A stretch of 12,414 bases of DNA from Stephanodiscus triporus. Its lineage: Eukaryota; Bacillariophyta; Thalassiosirophyceae; Thalassiosirales; Thalassiosiraceae. Under the pieces are notes generated by a model, which did not search any database, was not told where the DNA came from, and saw only the letters and a program-made list of their open reading frames with translations. Positions 1 through 7,249 of the stretch are shown piece after piece. The DNA lies in assembly GCA_036939755.1 (NCBI GenBank), contig JALLAZ010000832.1:1-12414 (forward strand), in the 5' to 3' direction. Numbering within the stretch: position 1 is the stretch's first letter; the number at the start of each line of letters is the position of its first letter. The translations under genes and the position numbers were made by a program.

Positions 1-218
1 TAATTGACTTGTTTCCGAGCCCTACCTGTGTTTTTGGTGGCATCTAGTTGCTCATCGTTATTGCGAGCAGAAGACTTTCGCTTTCTGGCAGGCGTGTTGT
101 GAGTTACCTAATTCATTGGGTAGTCGGCTTTGTGGCAAACGATGTAGGCGAAGAGGCGGTAGATGTATTCCGTTCCTGTGTGTGGGCCTCCCGCGTGTAG
201 TTGCTCGTAGGTGAAGGC
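1..218 (-). pseudogene. Possible exon or gene relic on the minus strand, broken by one in-frame TAG
   Basis: Reading leftwards from 218, one frame stays open to the window edge apart from a single TAG at 110-108. The first half (about 36 codons) contains the peptide EYIYRLFAYIVCHKADYPMN and uses mostly C-ending codons (TAC, ATC, TTC, GCC, CAC), which looks like selected coding sequence. The second half (about 35 codons) is basic and Ser/Asn-rich, with an NLS-like PARKRKSS. A TAA at 221-219 closes the frame upstream, directly before a possible AG acceptor at 219-218. No initiating ATG is linked to it. It may be the end of a spliced gene, with the TAG as its true stop, or a decayed gene or transposon fragment. 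I do not recognise the family. The frame is short enough that chance is not excluded. Confidence 0.28.
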
Positions 219-562
219 TTAGACAGCGTGTTCTATGGAGAGTATCAGGGTATTGTTCGTACTCTTAGAGGGGCTATTAGGGGGCGGCATGTGGGGGGGG
301 GAGGCTTCTTTTTTTCCGTCCGTCCAAAGAAAAGAGCCGAAGGAAAGTACAATACAGTACGATATCTAGAGAGAGAATAAATATGGTAAAGAGCGCAGTC
401 CCACGATTTACACAGAACGTAACGCTTAAAACGATAACATAATAACCAACGCCATAAAACGCCGCGCTGCGCTGTGAAAAGTGATAACACACCCACAAAA
501 GAAAGGAGTGTATTAATTGAGGCTACGTCGTCCAGAAAGAGTGCAGTGTCTACACCACAATC
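219..562. promoter_or_regulatory. Upstream region and probable 5' UTR of the PLC-like gene
   Basis: No convincing gene is visible here. Two overlapping minus-strand open frames (245-496 and 277-498) encode hydrophobic, Cys/Phe-rich peptides with no family features and are judged to be chance. The plus strand carries G-tracts at 270-273, 280-284 and 293-301, followed by a T-rich pyrimidine stretch near 306-318, so a G-quadruplex is possible. The final 60 bases before the ATG at 563 contain no other ATG in the coding frame and are the likely leader. No TATA box can be assigned with confidence. Confidence 0.3.
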
Positions 563-2069
563 ATGTCCTCCTACTCGAAGAAAAGATCAAACGGCGGCAA
601 CAGTCGGAATGATGACATCCCCCAATCACAGCAATCGGAATGTGACGGACTAAAAATGGAGACCACGACCCAACCGCGCGAGAATTGCTGCACGTGGAAG
701 GTGGCTGCCGTCTTCCTAATCATCGTTGCGGCGTCGCTTGTGTTGGCATGGGTGGTGCTGCCCGCGGAGGATATCGTGGCGAAGTACATACCGGATTTCG
801 AGGAGCCGGCGAATCCGTACAAGGGTCCGGAGGCTGGGACGCCGGGCGAGAACAGCGGCGGCGGCAGCGACAGCGACGGGCAGACGCCCGACGATGGTGA
901 GGACGACTTGATTGGCACAGTCGTACCGTCGTTCATGCAGTGTCCCGAGGGGGAATTGTGCTGCAATGGCTCCGTGGATAATTGCAAGCTCCGCGTCGAT
1001 GAAATGATGTTCGGATTGGTCCATAATGCCATGGCGTCGGAAGGTTTGTGTATCGCTTTATTGTCAATATTATGTGTCCCCTCACTTTATTCTTTAATCA
1101 TTATTCTTTATTCTTTATTCGTTTGTCTTGACATTCTCTCCCACGTGCACAATTTTTCATCCCTTCGTCTACTCCTTATGTTATTGCTCACGTCACCGAT
1201 AAAAGAGAAGGGATTCATTGTTGGATACAATCATCGTCTGGGACTTGTGAAGGCGTTGATGGCTGGGTATCGAGGGCTGAATTTGGACGTTTGTAACTGT
1301 GACGGCATACTTCAATTTTGCCATGAAATTTGCGGTGAGTGGTGCTCCGTTGTATGGTGCTCTCTTCTCGGAATTGTTATTTTCTTATATCATCCAAATT
1401 ACCCCTGAAAAATCTGCTTGCGAAAAATAAACAGATCTCGGAGAGAGAGTTCCAAACGAAATTTTCACCAACACAGTGCAGTTCCTGAAAGATTACCCCT
1501 CTGAGGTAGTTGTTCTTTTATTTCAAGCCTCCACGGAGAAAACCCCCATCGTCTGGAATGACCTAGATGGCGAGATGATCAAGGTTGATGGCTTTTCGGA
1601 TATGATATATGTGCACACATATGGTGACACCTGGCCAACGATGGGTGACCTGGTGCAGCAGAATAAACGGATCATAATCTTTTACATGAATGGAGGAGAT
1701 TGCACTAATGATGAATGCCCCTCTGGCTTTCATTACTTTTACAATTACGCGGCTGAGACCCAGTTCGAAAGCGCATCATTGGATGATCTGCAAAATTACG
1801 CTTACAGCTGTGAGATCACTCGCGGGCCGGCAGATGACGCTCCGATTCCTGCCAGCTTCTTCGCGGTCAATAACTTTGTCACCCCGCCGGATGTGGAGGC
1901 CTCGAAAATTGCCAACTCCAAGGAGTCATTGGACAGTCGATTGACTGAGTGTGCCAATCTCAACAACATGCGACCAAACTTTGTGTATATCGATTTCTGG
2001 AGTGAAGGCGAGACTGCGAAGTGGATACAATATGCGAATCAACAGAAAGCTCAGCAGTCGGGACAGTAG
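563..2069 (+). CDS. Membrane-anchored PI-PLC X-domain-like protein (three exons)
   Basis: Exons are 563-1043, 1206-1334 and 1435-2069, giving 414 aa. Intron 1 (162 nt) and intron 2 (100 nt, donor GTGAGT) are both phase 1. Residues 1-45 are hydrophilic; about 46-66 form a single transmembrane segment, so this is probably a type II anchor. An acidic Gly/Ser/Asp linker (about 70-115) and a Cys-rich segment follow (FMQCPEGELCCNG). The X-like domain then begins with VHNAMASEEKGF (His154, Asn155), continues with GYRGLNLDVCNCDG (Asp188) and FCHEICD (His200), and runs on to QFLKDYPSEVVVLLFQ and NFVYIDFW. The two histidines match the general acid/base pair of PI-PLC. There is no Y domain, PH or C2 domain, so it is not a classical eukaryotic PLC. 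Family members of this kind cleave, or are presumed to cleave, phosphoinositide or related phosphodiesters; the substrate here is unknown. The exon joins are supported by restoration of conserved family motifs across both junctions. Confidence 0.85.
1044..1205 (+). other. Stop-free, 3n-length intron 1 of the PLC-like gene
   Basis: The donor is GAAG|GTTTGT and the acceptor is AAAAG|AGAAGG. The intron is 162 nt, exactly 54 codons, and contains no stop in the gene's frame. Splicing here restores NAMASEEKGF, the expected continuation of the PLC-X motif. Retention would insert a long, mostly Leu/Ile/Ser hydrophobic stretch six residues after the catalytic His154. An alternative acceptor at 1209-1210 would break the frame. 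Confidence 0.8.
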
Positions 2070-2509
2070 AAGCTCAATGATATTGCTAGCATAGAGTTGA
2101 GGGTGACATGATTAGGAGCACATACAAATATATTTTGGAGTCTGTTTATATCTGGTCATTGACAACTTACAATTTTATTTGCAATGTGTGAGTTTTTATC
2201 CGGGACGACGTGATTCTTCGGTGCATTGTGTGCTTGATTAGATGATTCAATCCACTCTTGCACTGCACGGAAGGCGCGTCTAAAATATGATAAAAGAGAA
2301 AAATACATTTTGCGGTGTACTCTATCTAGATATGTGTTTACTTTTGGCATAATGGTAGTGATTGTCAAATTGGGTTCTTTCGACCGCCGTCGTCAAGAGT
2401 TGTTCGGATGGGTCACGTCGGAAAGATTTCTCCCTTGGACGCACGCGCCCCGCGAGAGCCCACGAGAGAACGCTCCCCCCCCCTCCCCCCCGAGCTTCTC
2501 TTCCCATAT
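2070..2509. other. Convergent intergenic region (3' ends of PLC-like and SWS1-like genes)
   Basis: This 440-bp stretch should hold the 3' UTRs of both flanking genes. No clear AATAAA is placed behind the PLC-like stop. A 70-codon minus-strand frame at 2156-2368 has a plausible mixed composition but no recognisable motif, and I do not call it as a gene. A C9-T-C7 run lies at 2475-2491, 18 bases beyond the SWS1-like stop on that gene's coding strand, where it reads G7-A-G9. Confidence 0.4.
2475..2491 (-). repeat. G7-A-G9 tract in the 3' flank of the SWS1-like gene
   Basis: On the plus strand this is nine C, one T, then seven C. On the minus strand, which is the transcribed sense of the SWS1-like gene, it is a purine run able to split into four G-tracts. 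It could fold as a G-quadruplex in DNA or in the 3' UTR. No function is shown. Confidence 0.55.
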
Positions 2510-3421
2510 CTACCCGATCGACGCCCGCGCGACCAACTTCGCGAACTCACGATCGTCGACGATCTCGATTTCCACGCCGCCGCCACCGCCGCAAGGCCCG
2601 CTCCACGGGAGCATGTACGGCATAAGCATCGCCGCGAGCAGGTGCTTGCAGCAGCCGTTGCCGCCGACCCCGCCCTTGATGTTCTGGAAAAAGGCCATAC
2701 AAGTGCAGTGGGCGCCCCGACGACGGGTCGGGCGCGGGAGACGGAACGGCGACGCCTCGAGTCGTCGACCGCCGCGACCGATCGTCCGATCCTCCCTCCT
2801 GCCCAGCAGACACAGGTAATATTCGTCCGCGGCGCCCTCCTCGCTCGCTCCGCATCTGTCGTTTCCCGTCCTTTCGGCGGCGCCGACTCCGCGCCGCCCC
2901 CGCCGCCCCCGCCTCCGCCTCCTGACCAGGATGGCCTCTCGGCCTGAGGATTTCGCGCGTAGCCTCCGCATCACCGGACCGGACGACGTCGGCGGCGACC
3001 CGTCGTCTAGGCCGCGGTCGTCGTTCGTCGAGCGGCCTCGATCGCGCCGATATCGCGCCTGCTCGTCCAGCAGCGCGAGCGAATTCTCGAGGAGCGCGCC
3101 GCCCGTCGCGCCGCCGCCGAACAGCGCGTCGGCGGCCCGGAGGACTGCGTCCTGCCTCGACGTGGCCCTCGCCAATGCGACCGCGCCGGCGTGATGCATC
3201 GCCTCGTCGGCATTTCGAGGGGGGGGATCGTCGCCGTCGCCGTCGCAGTCGCAGTCGCCGTCCTCCCCATCCCCGACAAGCGCCGACGACCTATCGACAA
3301 CAGTGGGGATCGCGGACGTCGTCGTTCCATCGGAGGAAAGGGATGCCAGCAGATCATCGAGGAGATGCAGGGGATGCGCGAAGTGTTGGGTACTCATGAC
3401 TTCGCCTCTCTGTGATGACAT
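2510..3421 (-). CDS. SWS1: SWIM zinc-finger protein, SWS1/ZSWIM7-like (Shu complex)
   Basis: A single uninterrupted frame of 303 aa. The start is ATG at 3421, with a second in-frame Met at residue 9. Landmarks match ZSWIM7/SWS1 in order: ADALFGGGATGGALLENSLALLDEQ (about 97-121), RRLRAKSSGREAILV (152-166), EYYLCLLG (200-207), then the SWIM motif CxC...CxH with Cys239, Cys241, Cys258 and His260 (HCTCMAFF...CCKHLLAAML), and a C-terminal DDREFAKLVARA. In yeasts and animals SWS1 pairs with a Rad51 paralogue to promote Rad51 filament formation in homologous recombination. The protein is about twice the length of human ZSWIM7. The excess is an Asp/Gly/Cys run (51-65) and two Arg-rich inserts (167-198 and 208-236). 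The gene is very GC-rich. Undetected in-frame introns inside the Arg-rich inserts are possible, but I see no good splice pair. It diverges from the lipase gene. Confidence 0.78.
   Translation of the reverse strand: MSSQRGEVMSTQHFAHPLHLLDDLLASLSSDGTTTSAIPTVVDRSSALVGDGEDGDCDCDGDGDDPPPRNADEAMHHAGAVALARATSRQDAVLRAADALFGGGATGGALLENSLALLDEQARYRRDRGRSTNDDRGLDDGSPPTSSGPVMRRLRAKSSGREAILVRRRRRGRRGRRGVGAAERTGNDRCGASEEGAADEYYLCLLGRREDRTIGRGGRRLEASPFRLPRPTRRRGAHCTCMAFFQNIKGGVGGNGCCKHLLAAMLMPYMLPWSGPCGGGGGVEIEIVDDREFAKLVARASIG
3226..3264 (-). repeat. Coding hexamer-type repeat in the SWS1-like gene
   Basis: The plus strand shows repeated GTCGCC/GTCGCA units. In the gene's sense they encode an alternating Asp-Gly/Asp-Cys stretch (residues about 51-65) between the N-terminal helix and the conserved core. 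It is imperfect and probably a slippage-derived spacer. Confidence 0.6.
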
Positions 3422-3582
3422 CGTAGAGTAATCCTGCGAGCAAAACAGCAGAGGGCGCGGCCGGCGCGGGAGCGACTATGTAGGACTTAGTAGATTCCTT
3501 TTAAGGCGTTTGTGTTGCGGAGAGTGTGTGCTGAAAAAGAGCGCCTGCCCCAAAATAATAAACCAGCAACCCGCCGAGCGCG
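3422..3582. promoter_or_regulatory. Short divergent promoter, SWS1-like gene / DUF676 lipase
   Basis: Only 161 bp separate the two start codons, so both 5' leaders and any shared promoter must fit here. The middle is GC-rich (GGCGCGGCCGGCGCGGG, about 3454-3470). A start-stop element ATG-TAG lies at 3478-3483 on the plus strand. If transcription of the lipase begins upstream of it, this would act as a minimal uORF 100 nt before the main ATG. No TATA box is evident. Confidence 0.45.
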
Positions 3583-5137
3583 ATGGTGTCATCGCATCCT
3601 CTAGCATTCGTAGCCGCCTTTTTCACTCCCACGGCATTGCATAAAACAGAAGCGTATGCGGATGCTCAAATGGCTCCTATTCACTTTTGCTTTGTCGTCC
3701 ATGGTCATCAAGGGCGTCCCACAGACCTATCATACATGCACGAAACCATTATATCAAAGGCCAAAGAAAAAGGATTGTTCGTGCATGTCAAATCAAGCGA
3801 CTGGAAGGTCGGGGCTGAAGCCACCGCCACGGGAAACTATGCGAATAAGAAGGTAAGAAGGGAGAAACGAGATCGCTTGCCTTCATCAAAATCGAGTAAG
3901 AAGAAGAATGGAGTCGGTGACAATGTAGAAGACATTTTAGGCTCTACGAGTATCGTTTCCCCGGAGAACGATCAAGCAAAGGGATCTCTCATCGTGCACA
4001 ACGCGGCTTGCAATGAGGGAAAGACGTCTGACGGAATCATCAAGGGAGGGGAGAGGCTGGTCCACGAAATTTTATCCGTTGTCCGTTTTGAGGTCAAGCG
4101 AAAAGAAGATCCACAACTACAGGAGGAAGCATCTCAGCAAGGCCACACAGATGTTACAATATCCGTCATCGGCAATAGCTTGGGTGGCCTCTATGGAAGA
4201 TATGCCATTGCGCATCTAGCCGAGATTCTATGCGAACCCACTCTTCAGTCTTCCGAAGTGGACGAGACATGCAACTACTACCTCTTGGATGGATGTATAC
4301 GAATCCACCTGAATGTGTTTTGTTCGATTGCGTCTCCTCATCTGGGGTGCGCAGGCTTCACCTACTTCTCGATACCTCGTGGGGTAGAGATAGTAATAGC
4401 AAAAGTTATGGGTGAAACTGGCTCCGACTTGTAAGTGTGATTTTGCTTCTTCATTCGTTCCTCATGTCGAACCGGTTGCTCATAAATGTACCATGTCATG
4501 TATCAACGAAAGATTTCGACTCAATGATTTGATATTGACGATGGCAACGTCGCCCCGATTTCTTACACCGCTGGCTTCATTTCAAAGAAGGTTCGCATAT
4601 TCTAATGCTTACGAGACGGATTTTGTAGTTCCAGGCACTACGGCTGCATTTTTGGATAAGGAGAGTGACTATCCCCATTGTTTTGATGATCAAGGGAAGG
4701 CTAATATTTGCCCTGCTTCGGAAAGAGGTCTGATCGCAGCAACGCTTTGTACAATACCACCGAAACAAGTCATCCACACCAAATCAAAAGTTGACAGTAG
4801 TTTGACAGCCATGTCATCATCCCTCGACTCGCTTGGCTGGAGAAAAATCTTCATAGATATTCGAAGGGAAATCCCTGCGATATCTCTGCCCATGTTCAAA
4901 TCCTTGGGTCCCGACTGCCCCATCAGCCAGCTGAAATCCTTGTCATCAGAAGTGAAATCCTGTGACCTGGCAATGGCCATATCAACGTCTAGTAGTTATC
5001 GCATTAGTCTTCCTCTGGGGCATAACGCCATCTGTGCCTTTTCTCGTGGCGCAGTGAGCACAGCTCTCAACAGAGGTGGTAGACCTGTCGTGGATAGTTT
5101 GGCACAGGATTTGACCGATGAAATTTCTCAGTGGTGA
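3583..5137 (+). CDS. DUF676-family serine hydrolase (putative lipase), two exons
   Basis: Exons are 3583-4430 and 4513-5137, giving 490 aa. The 82-nt intron (GTAAGT...AAAG, phase 2) restores GSDL-FRLNDLILTMA across the join. This is an alpha/beta-hydrolase: FCFVVHGHQG (about 35-44) is the oxyanion-hole strand, VHNAACNEGKTSDGI (138-152) and GGERLVHEI follow, and GNSLGGLYGRYA (197-208) holds the nucleophile Ser199. FCSIASPHLG (246-255), GWRKIFIDIR, LGHNAICAFSR with the probable catalytic His453, and GGRPVVDSLA near the C terminus complete the family pattern. Family members are lipases or esterases of membrane lipids; the substrate is not predictable here. Residues 85-135 form a Lys/Ser-rich low-complexity insert. 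The first 29 residues (HPLAFVAAFFTPTAL) could be a targeting sequence; Met30 is an alternative start just before the domain. The stop lies 26 bp from the stop of the convergent dehydrogenase. Confidence 0.87.
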
Positions 5138-5163
5138 AGAGGTTAAAAAATGCACTATTTCCA
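5138..5163. other. 26-bp gap between convergent stop codons
   Basis: The lipase TGA (5135-5137) and the dehydrogenase TAA (5166-5164, minus strand) are separated by 26 bp. Each mRNA needs a 3' UTR and cleavage site, so each transcript almost certainly runs into the other gene's coding sequence in antisense. Confidence 0.75.
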
Positions 5164-6657
5164 TTATTGAGGGTTGGTATTTCGCCTATTCCCATTATTG
5201 AATACACCAACTACACCGTCTCTTTGTAGTAGCTCACCCACAACATCGTCCAAAGCTCCCCGCAAACTGCCAATGGTGTAACCGCTGTTTCTGTTGTACT
5301 TGTATAATCCATAAAATAGATCAAAGCTGTCTGCGTTGGTGTTCTTAATCAGTTTCAAGACACTTTCAAAGCCCTTCGTGTCGATCGGAGTCGATGAAAG
5401 GCCTTGGGCGCCAAGAACGCGTCCCACGAGATGGGTGCTACAACAGTGAAGATTATTTGTATTGCATTAGATGTTGCATGAACAAAGAGGACAAAAGTGA
5501 AACCAAAACATAGTGAAACCCACATGAATTGAGAATTAGCAGCGTAAGTATCGTGATCGCGACAAGACATAGGAGTCATGCGACATCCTTCTTCTTCCCA
5601 AATACTCTGTGGGGGAAAAATATGTAAAGTCAGCCATAGTAACGAATGATATGGAACGACAATGCGAAGACTCACTAAAAATCGTTCGACTCTATCAACG
5701 TTCTCAACAGATTCATCACAATCATAAAGAACGCTGTCAACTTTGCCATCGAGATGTGCCTCTATTCCACCGTTCTGTATTCCATTAGTTGATCCTTCGC
5801 TCCCATCTACCAAAACTACCTTGTTAATTCTAGTTTTCTCGTAAACAAACGTTAGGCCATTCCATCCATTTTGCGCCGAGTCCGGCCCGAACATGGGGTG
5901 GGTGCAACAAATGTCACATTCTTCTGGTAAATTCTCCAATAGAATATTTCTCGGGTGTTCTTTCACACTGGCAACATCAACAATCAATGGGCAAGAGTCG
6001 TTGCCCTTGATCTCCATCCTTTTTTGTAAATGAGGAACCAATGCTTTGACTGTACTTTCAAAGCTTACGATGGACACCGCGAGCACAATAACATCCAAAT
6101 CTTCCTCAACCACTAGCGATTCCAAATCAGAAAGTGGGATAAACTTGACACCAATCTCATCAGAAATGTGTGTATAATCACCCCTGGAGCTCGCTATGAC
6201 ACGACCATGTTTGGCGAAACTCTTCGCTATAAACTGTCCAAATCTTCCAAAGCCCACAATGCCAATGCTTAGTGGGCGAGCTTGAGAATAAGAAACGAGG
6301 TAAGCACGTAAGTGTCGAGGCTTGTTCGATATAATGCACCGACAAAACTGTGACACAACATAATATACCTCTGAGGACAGCGAGTTTTTGTCGACGGACC
6401 GATGCAAGCATCGATGCCAGCTTTGCTTCTTGTTGTTTTAGCTCTTCGAGTTTTCCCGCTGTCGGAATTTCACTCAGACCGTCATCGCCAGCTGACTGCG
6501 CTGCAAACCGCGACGTTCTGTACTCGTGCACGCGAAGTGCACCAACGCGGCCAGCGCCAGTGAGAGAATGACACCTGCTGGCAAAAGAAACTAATGCGTA
6601 GCATTGTTCTACAATCAGAATGCAGAACAGGAGGTAGAATATTGGTCGGGTTGTCAT
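5164..6657 (-). CDS. TYRA: Arogenate/prephenate dehydrogenase, plastid-targeted (four exons)
   Basis: Minus-strand exons are 6657-6369, 6280-5676, 5606-5524 and 5437-5164, giving 416 aa. Introns are 88 nt (phase 1), 69 nt (phase 0) and 86 nt (phase 2). The enzyme oxidatively decarboxylates arogenate or prephenate in tyrosine synthesis using NAD(P). Residues 5-21 (IFYLLFCILIVEQCYAL) are a signal peptide and about 24-58 an Arg/Ser/Ala-rich leader, the bipartite pattern of secondary plastids. A helical segment (65-95) precedes the Rossmann motif GFGRFG (106-111). VDVASVKEHP, CCTHPMFGPDS (His224), GCRM...CRDHDTYAANSQFITH (across intron 3) and GRVLG...TPIDTKGFESVLKL follow as in TyrA/ADH enzymes. 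About 40 extra low-complexity residues lie before ERFL. I chose ATG 6657 because it places the signal peptide at the N terminus; an in-frame ATG at 6756 would add 33 Arg/Gly-rich residues that look like leader. Prephenate versus arogenate specificity cannot be told by eye. Confidence 0.91.
5607..5675 (-). other. Stop-free 69-nt intron 2 of the dehydrogenase
   Basis: Donor GTGAGT after TTA and acceptor CCCCCACAG. The length is 23 codons with no stop in the gene's frame, so retention adds 23 residues between ERFL and SIWEEEGCRM without a frameshift. Splicing is preferred because the joined peptide matches the family. Confidence 0.75.
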
Positions 6658-7249
6658 CTGGGGAGGGTGACAAGATCGGCGGCCTACGATACCAGTGATC
6701 TGTGGGACGACTCTTCTCCTCTCTTTAGTTTCTCCCCGCCCCCCGCCGGGGCGCACCCATAATAATCTGCAAACCAGGCCAGCGACTGGGTAAGTACCAT
6801 AGTGCCGGCAGCGGCCGGGTGGAAACCAAAATTGGCGGGAAATAGTACTTCCGCGAAAACCGCCAAAAAATTATCTCTTGCAGCTCACGTCAGCTACACC
6901 AACTGCAAGGGTTTTTAGCGCAACTACTGAGATTATTATGCGGGTAACCCTTGGCTGATTGTGCTTGGCATGGGTAGTTCAATCCATCATTTCCTCATCT
7001 TTATTTTCTTTATCCATTTTGGATGTGGGGGGGTAGGTGGCATCGTAGATACGTAGAGTAGAAGACGATAAGCAACTAGACATATCTTACTACTACCGTC
7101 GATCCCATGAAGGGTTTGGGACGATGAACGTAGACAGTCTGACGCTCGAGTGAGAAGCGATGTACTTCAGCAAGGTCAAGCTACGTGCCATCTTCTGAAG
7201 AAGTACTCATTTATCAGGTCTCAACAAGACGTGAACACAAATGTATCTA
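6658..7249. other. Intergenic region: dehydrogenase promoter and PP2A-A 3' flank
   Basis: No gene is recognised in these 592 bp. The part near 6658-6900 is the likely promoter and leader of the dehydrogenase and contains the E2F-like cluster. The part near 6950-7249 should contain the PP2A-A 3' UTR. A G7 run lies at about 7027-7033. A minus-strand frame at 6684-6866 and a plus-strand frame at 7150-7350 show no protein-like features. Confidence 0.5.
6832..6870. promoter_or_regulatory. Cluster of E2F-like sites upstream of the dehydrogenase
   Basis: TTGGCGGGAAA at 6832-6842 is a full match to the classical E2F/DP site. TTCCGCGAAAA (6849-6859) reads TTTTCGCGGAA on the other strand, and CCGCCAAAAAA (6860-6870) reads TTTTTTGGCGG. 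The first and third form an inverted repeat, TTGGCGG...CCGCCAA. The cluster lies about 175-210 bp upstream of the dehydrogenase ATG. E2F-DP factors are conserved in eukaryotes and drive S-phase genes; binding here is inferred from sequence only. Confidence 0.5.

Noticed and set aside
571..1032. 153-codon minus-strand frame across the first PLC exon
   Set aside because: It overlaps the transmembrane and linker coding region on the plus strand, is low in complexity and shows no conserved motif.
2156..2368. 70-codon minus-strand frame in the convergent gap
   Set aside because: The composition is not absurd, but there is no motif or context, and it lies where two 3' UTRs are expected. Kept only as a note.
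2408..2947. Plus-strand open frame opposite the SWS1-like gene, ending in a Pro run
   Set aside because: The Pro run is the complement of the Arg-rich insert. The SWIM motif on the minus strand identifies the true coding strand.
6658..6756. N-terminal extension of the dehydrogenase from ATG 6756
   Set aside because: The 33 added residues are Arg/Gly-rich and would bury the signal peptide that starts neatly at Met 6657. More likely leader sequence.
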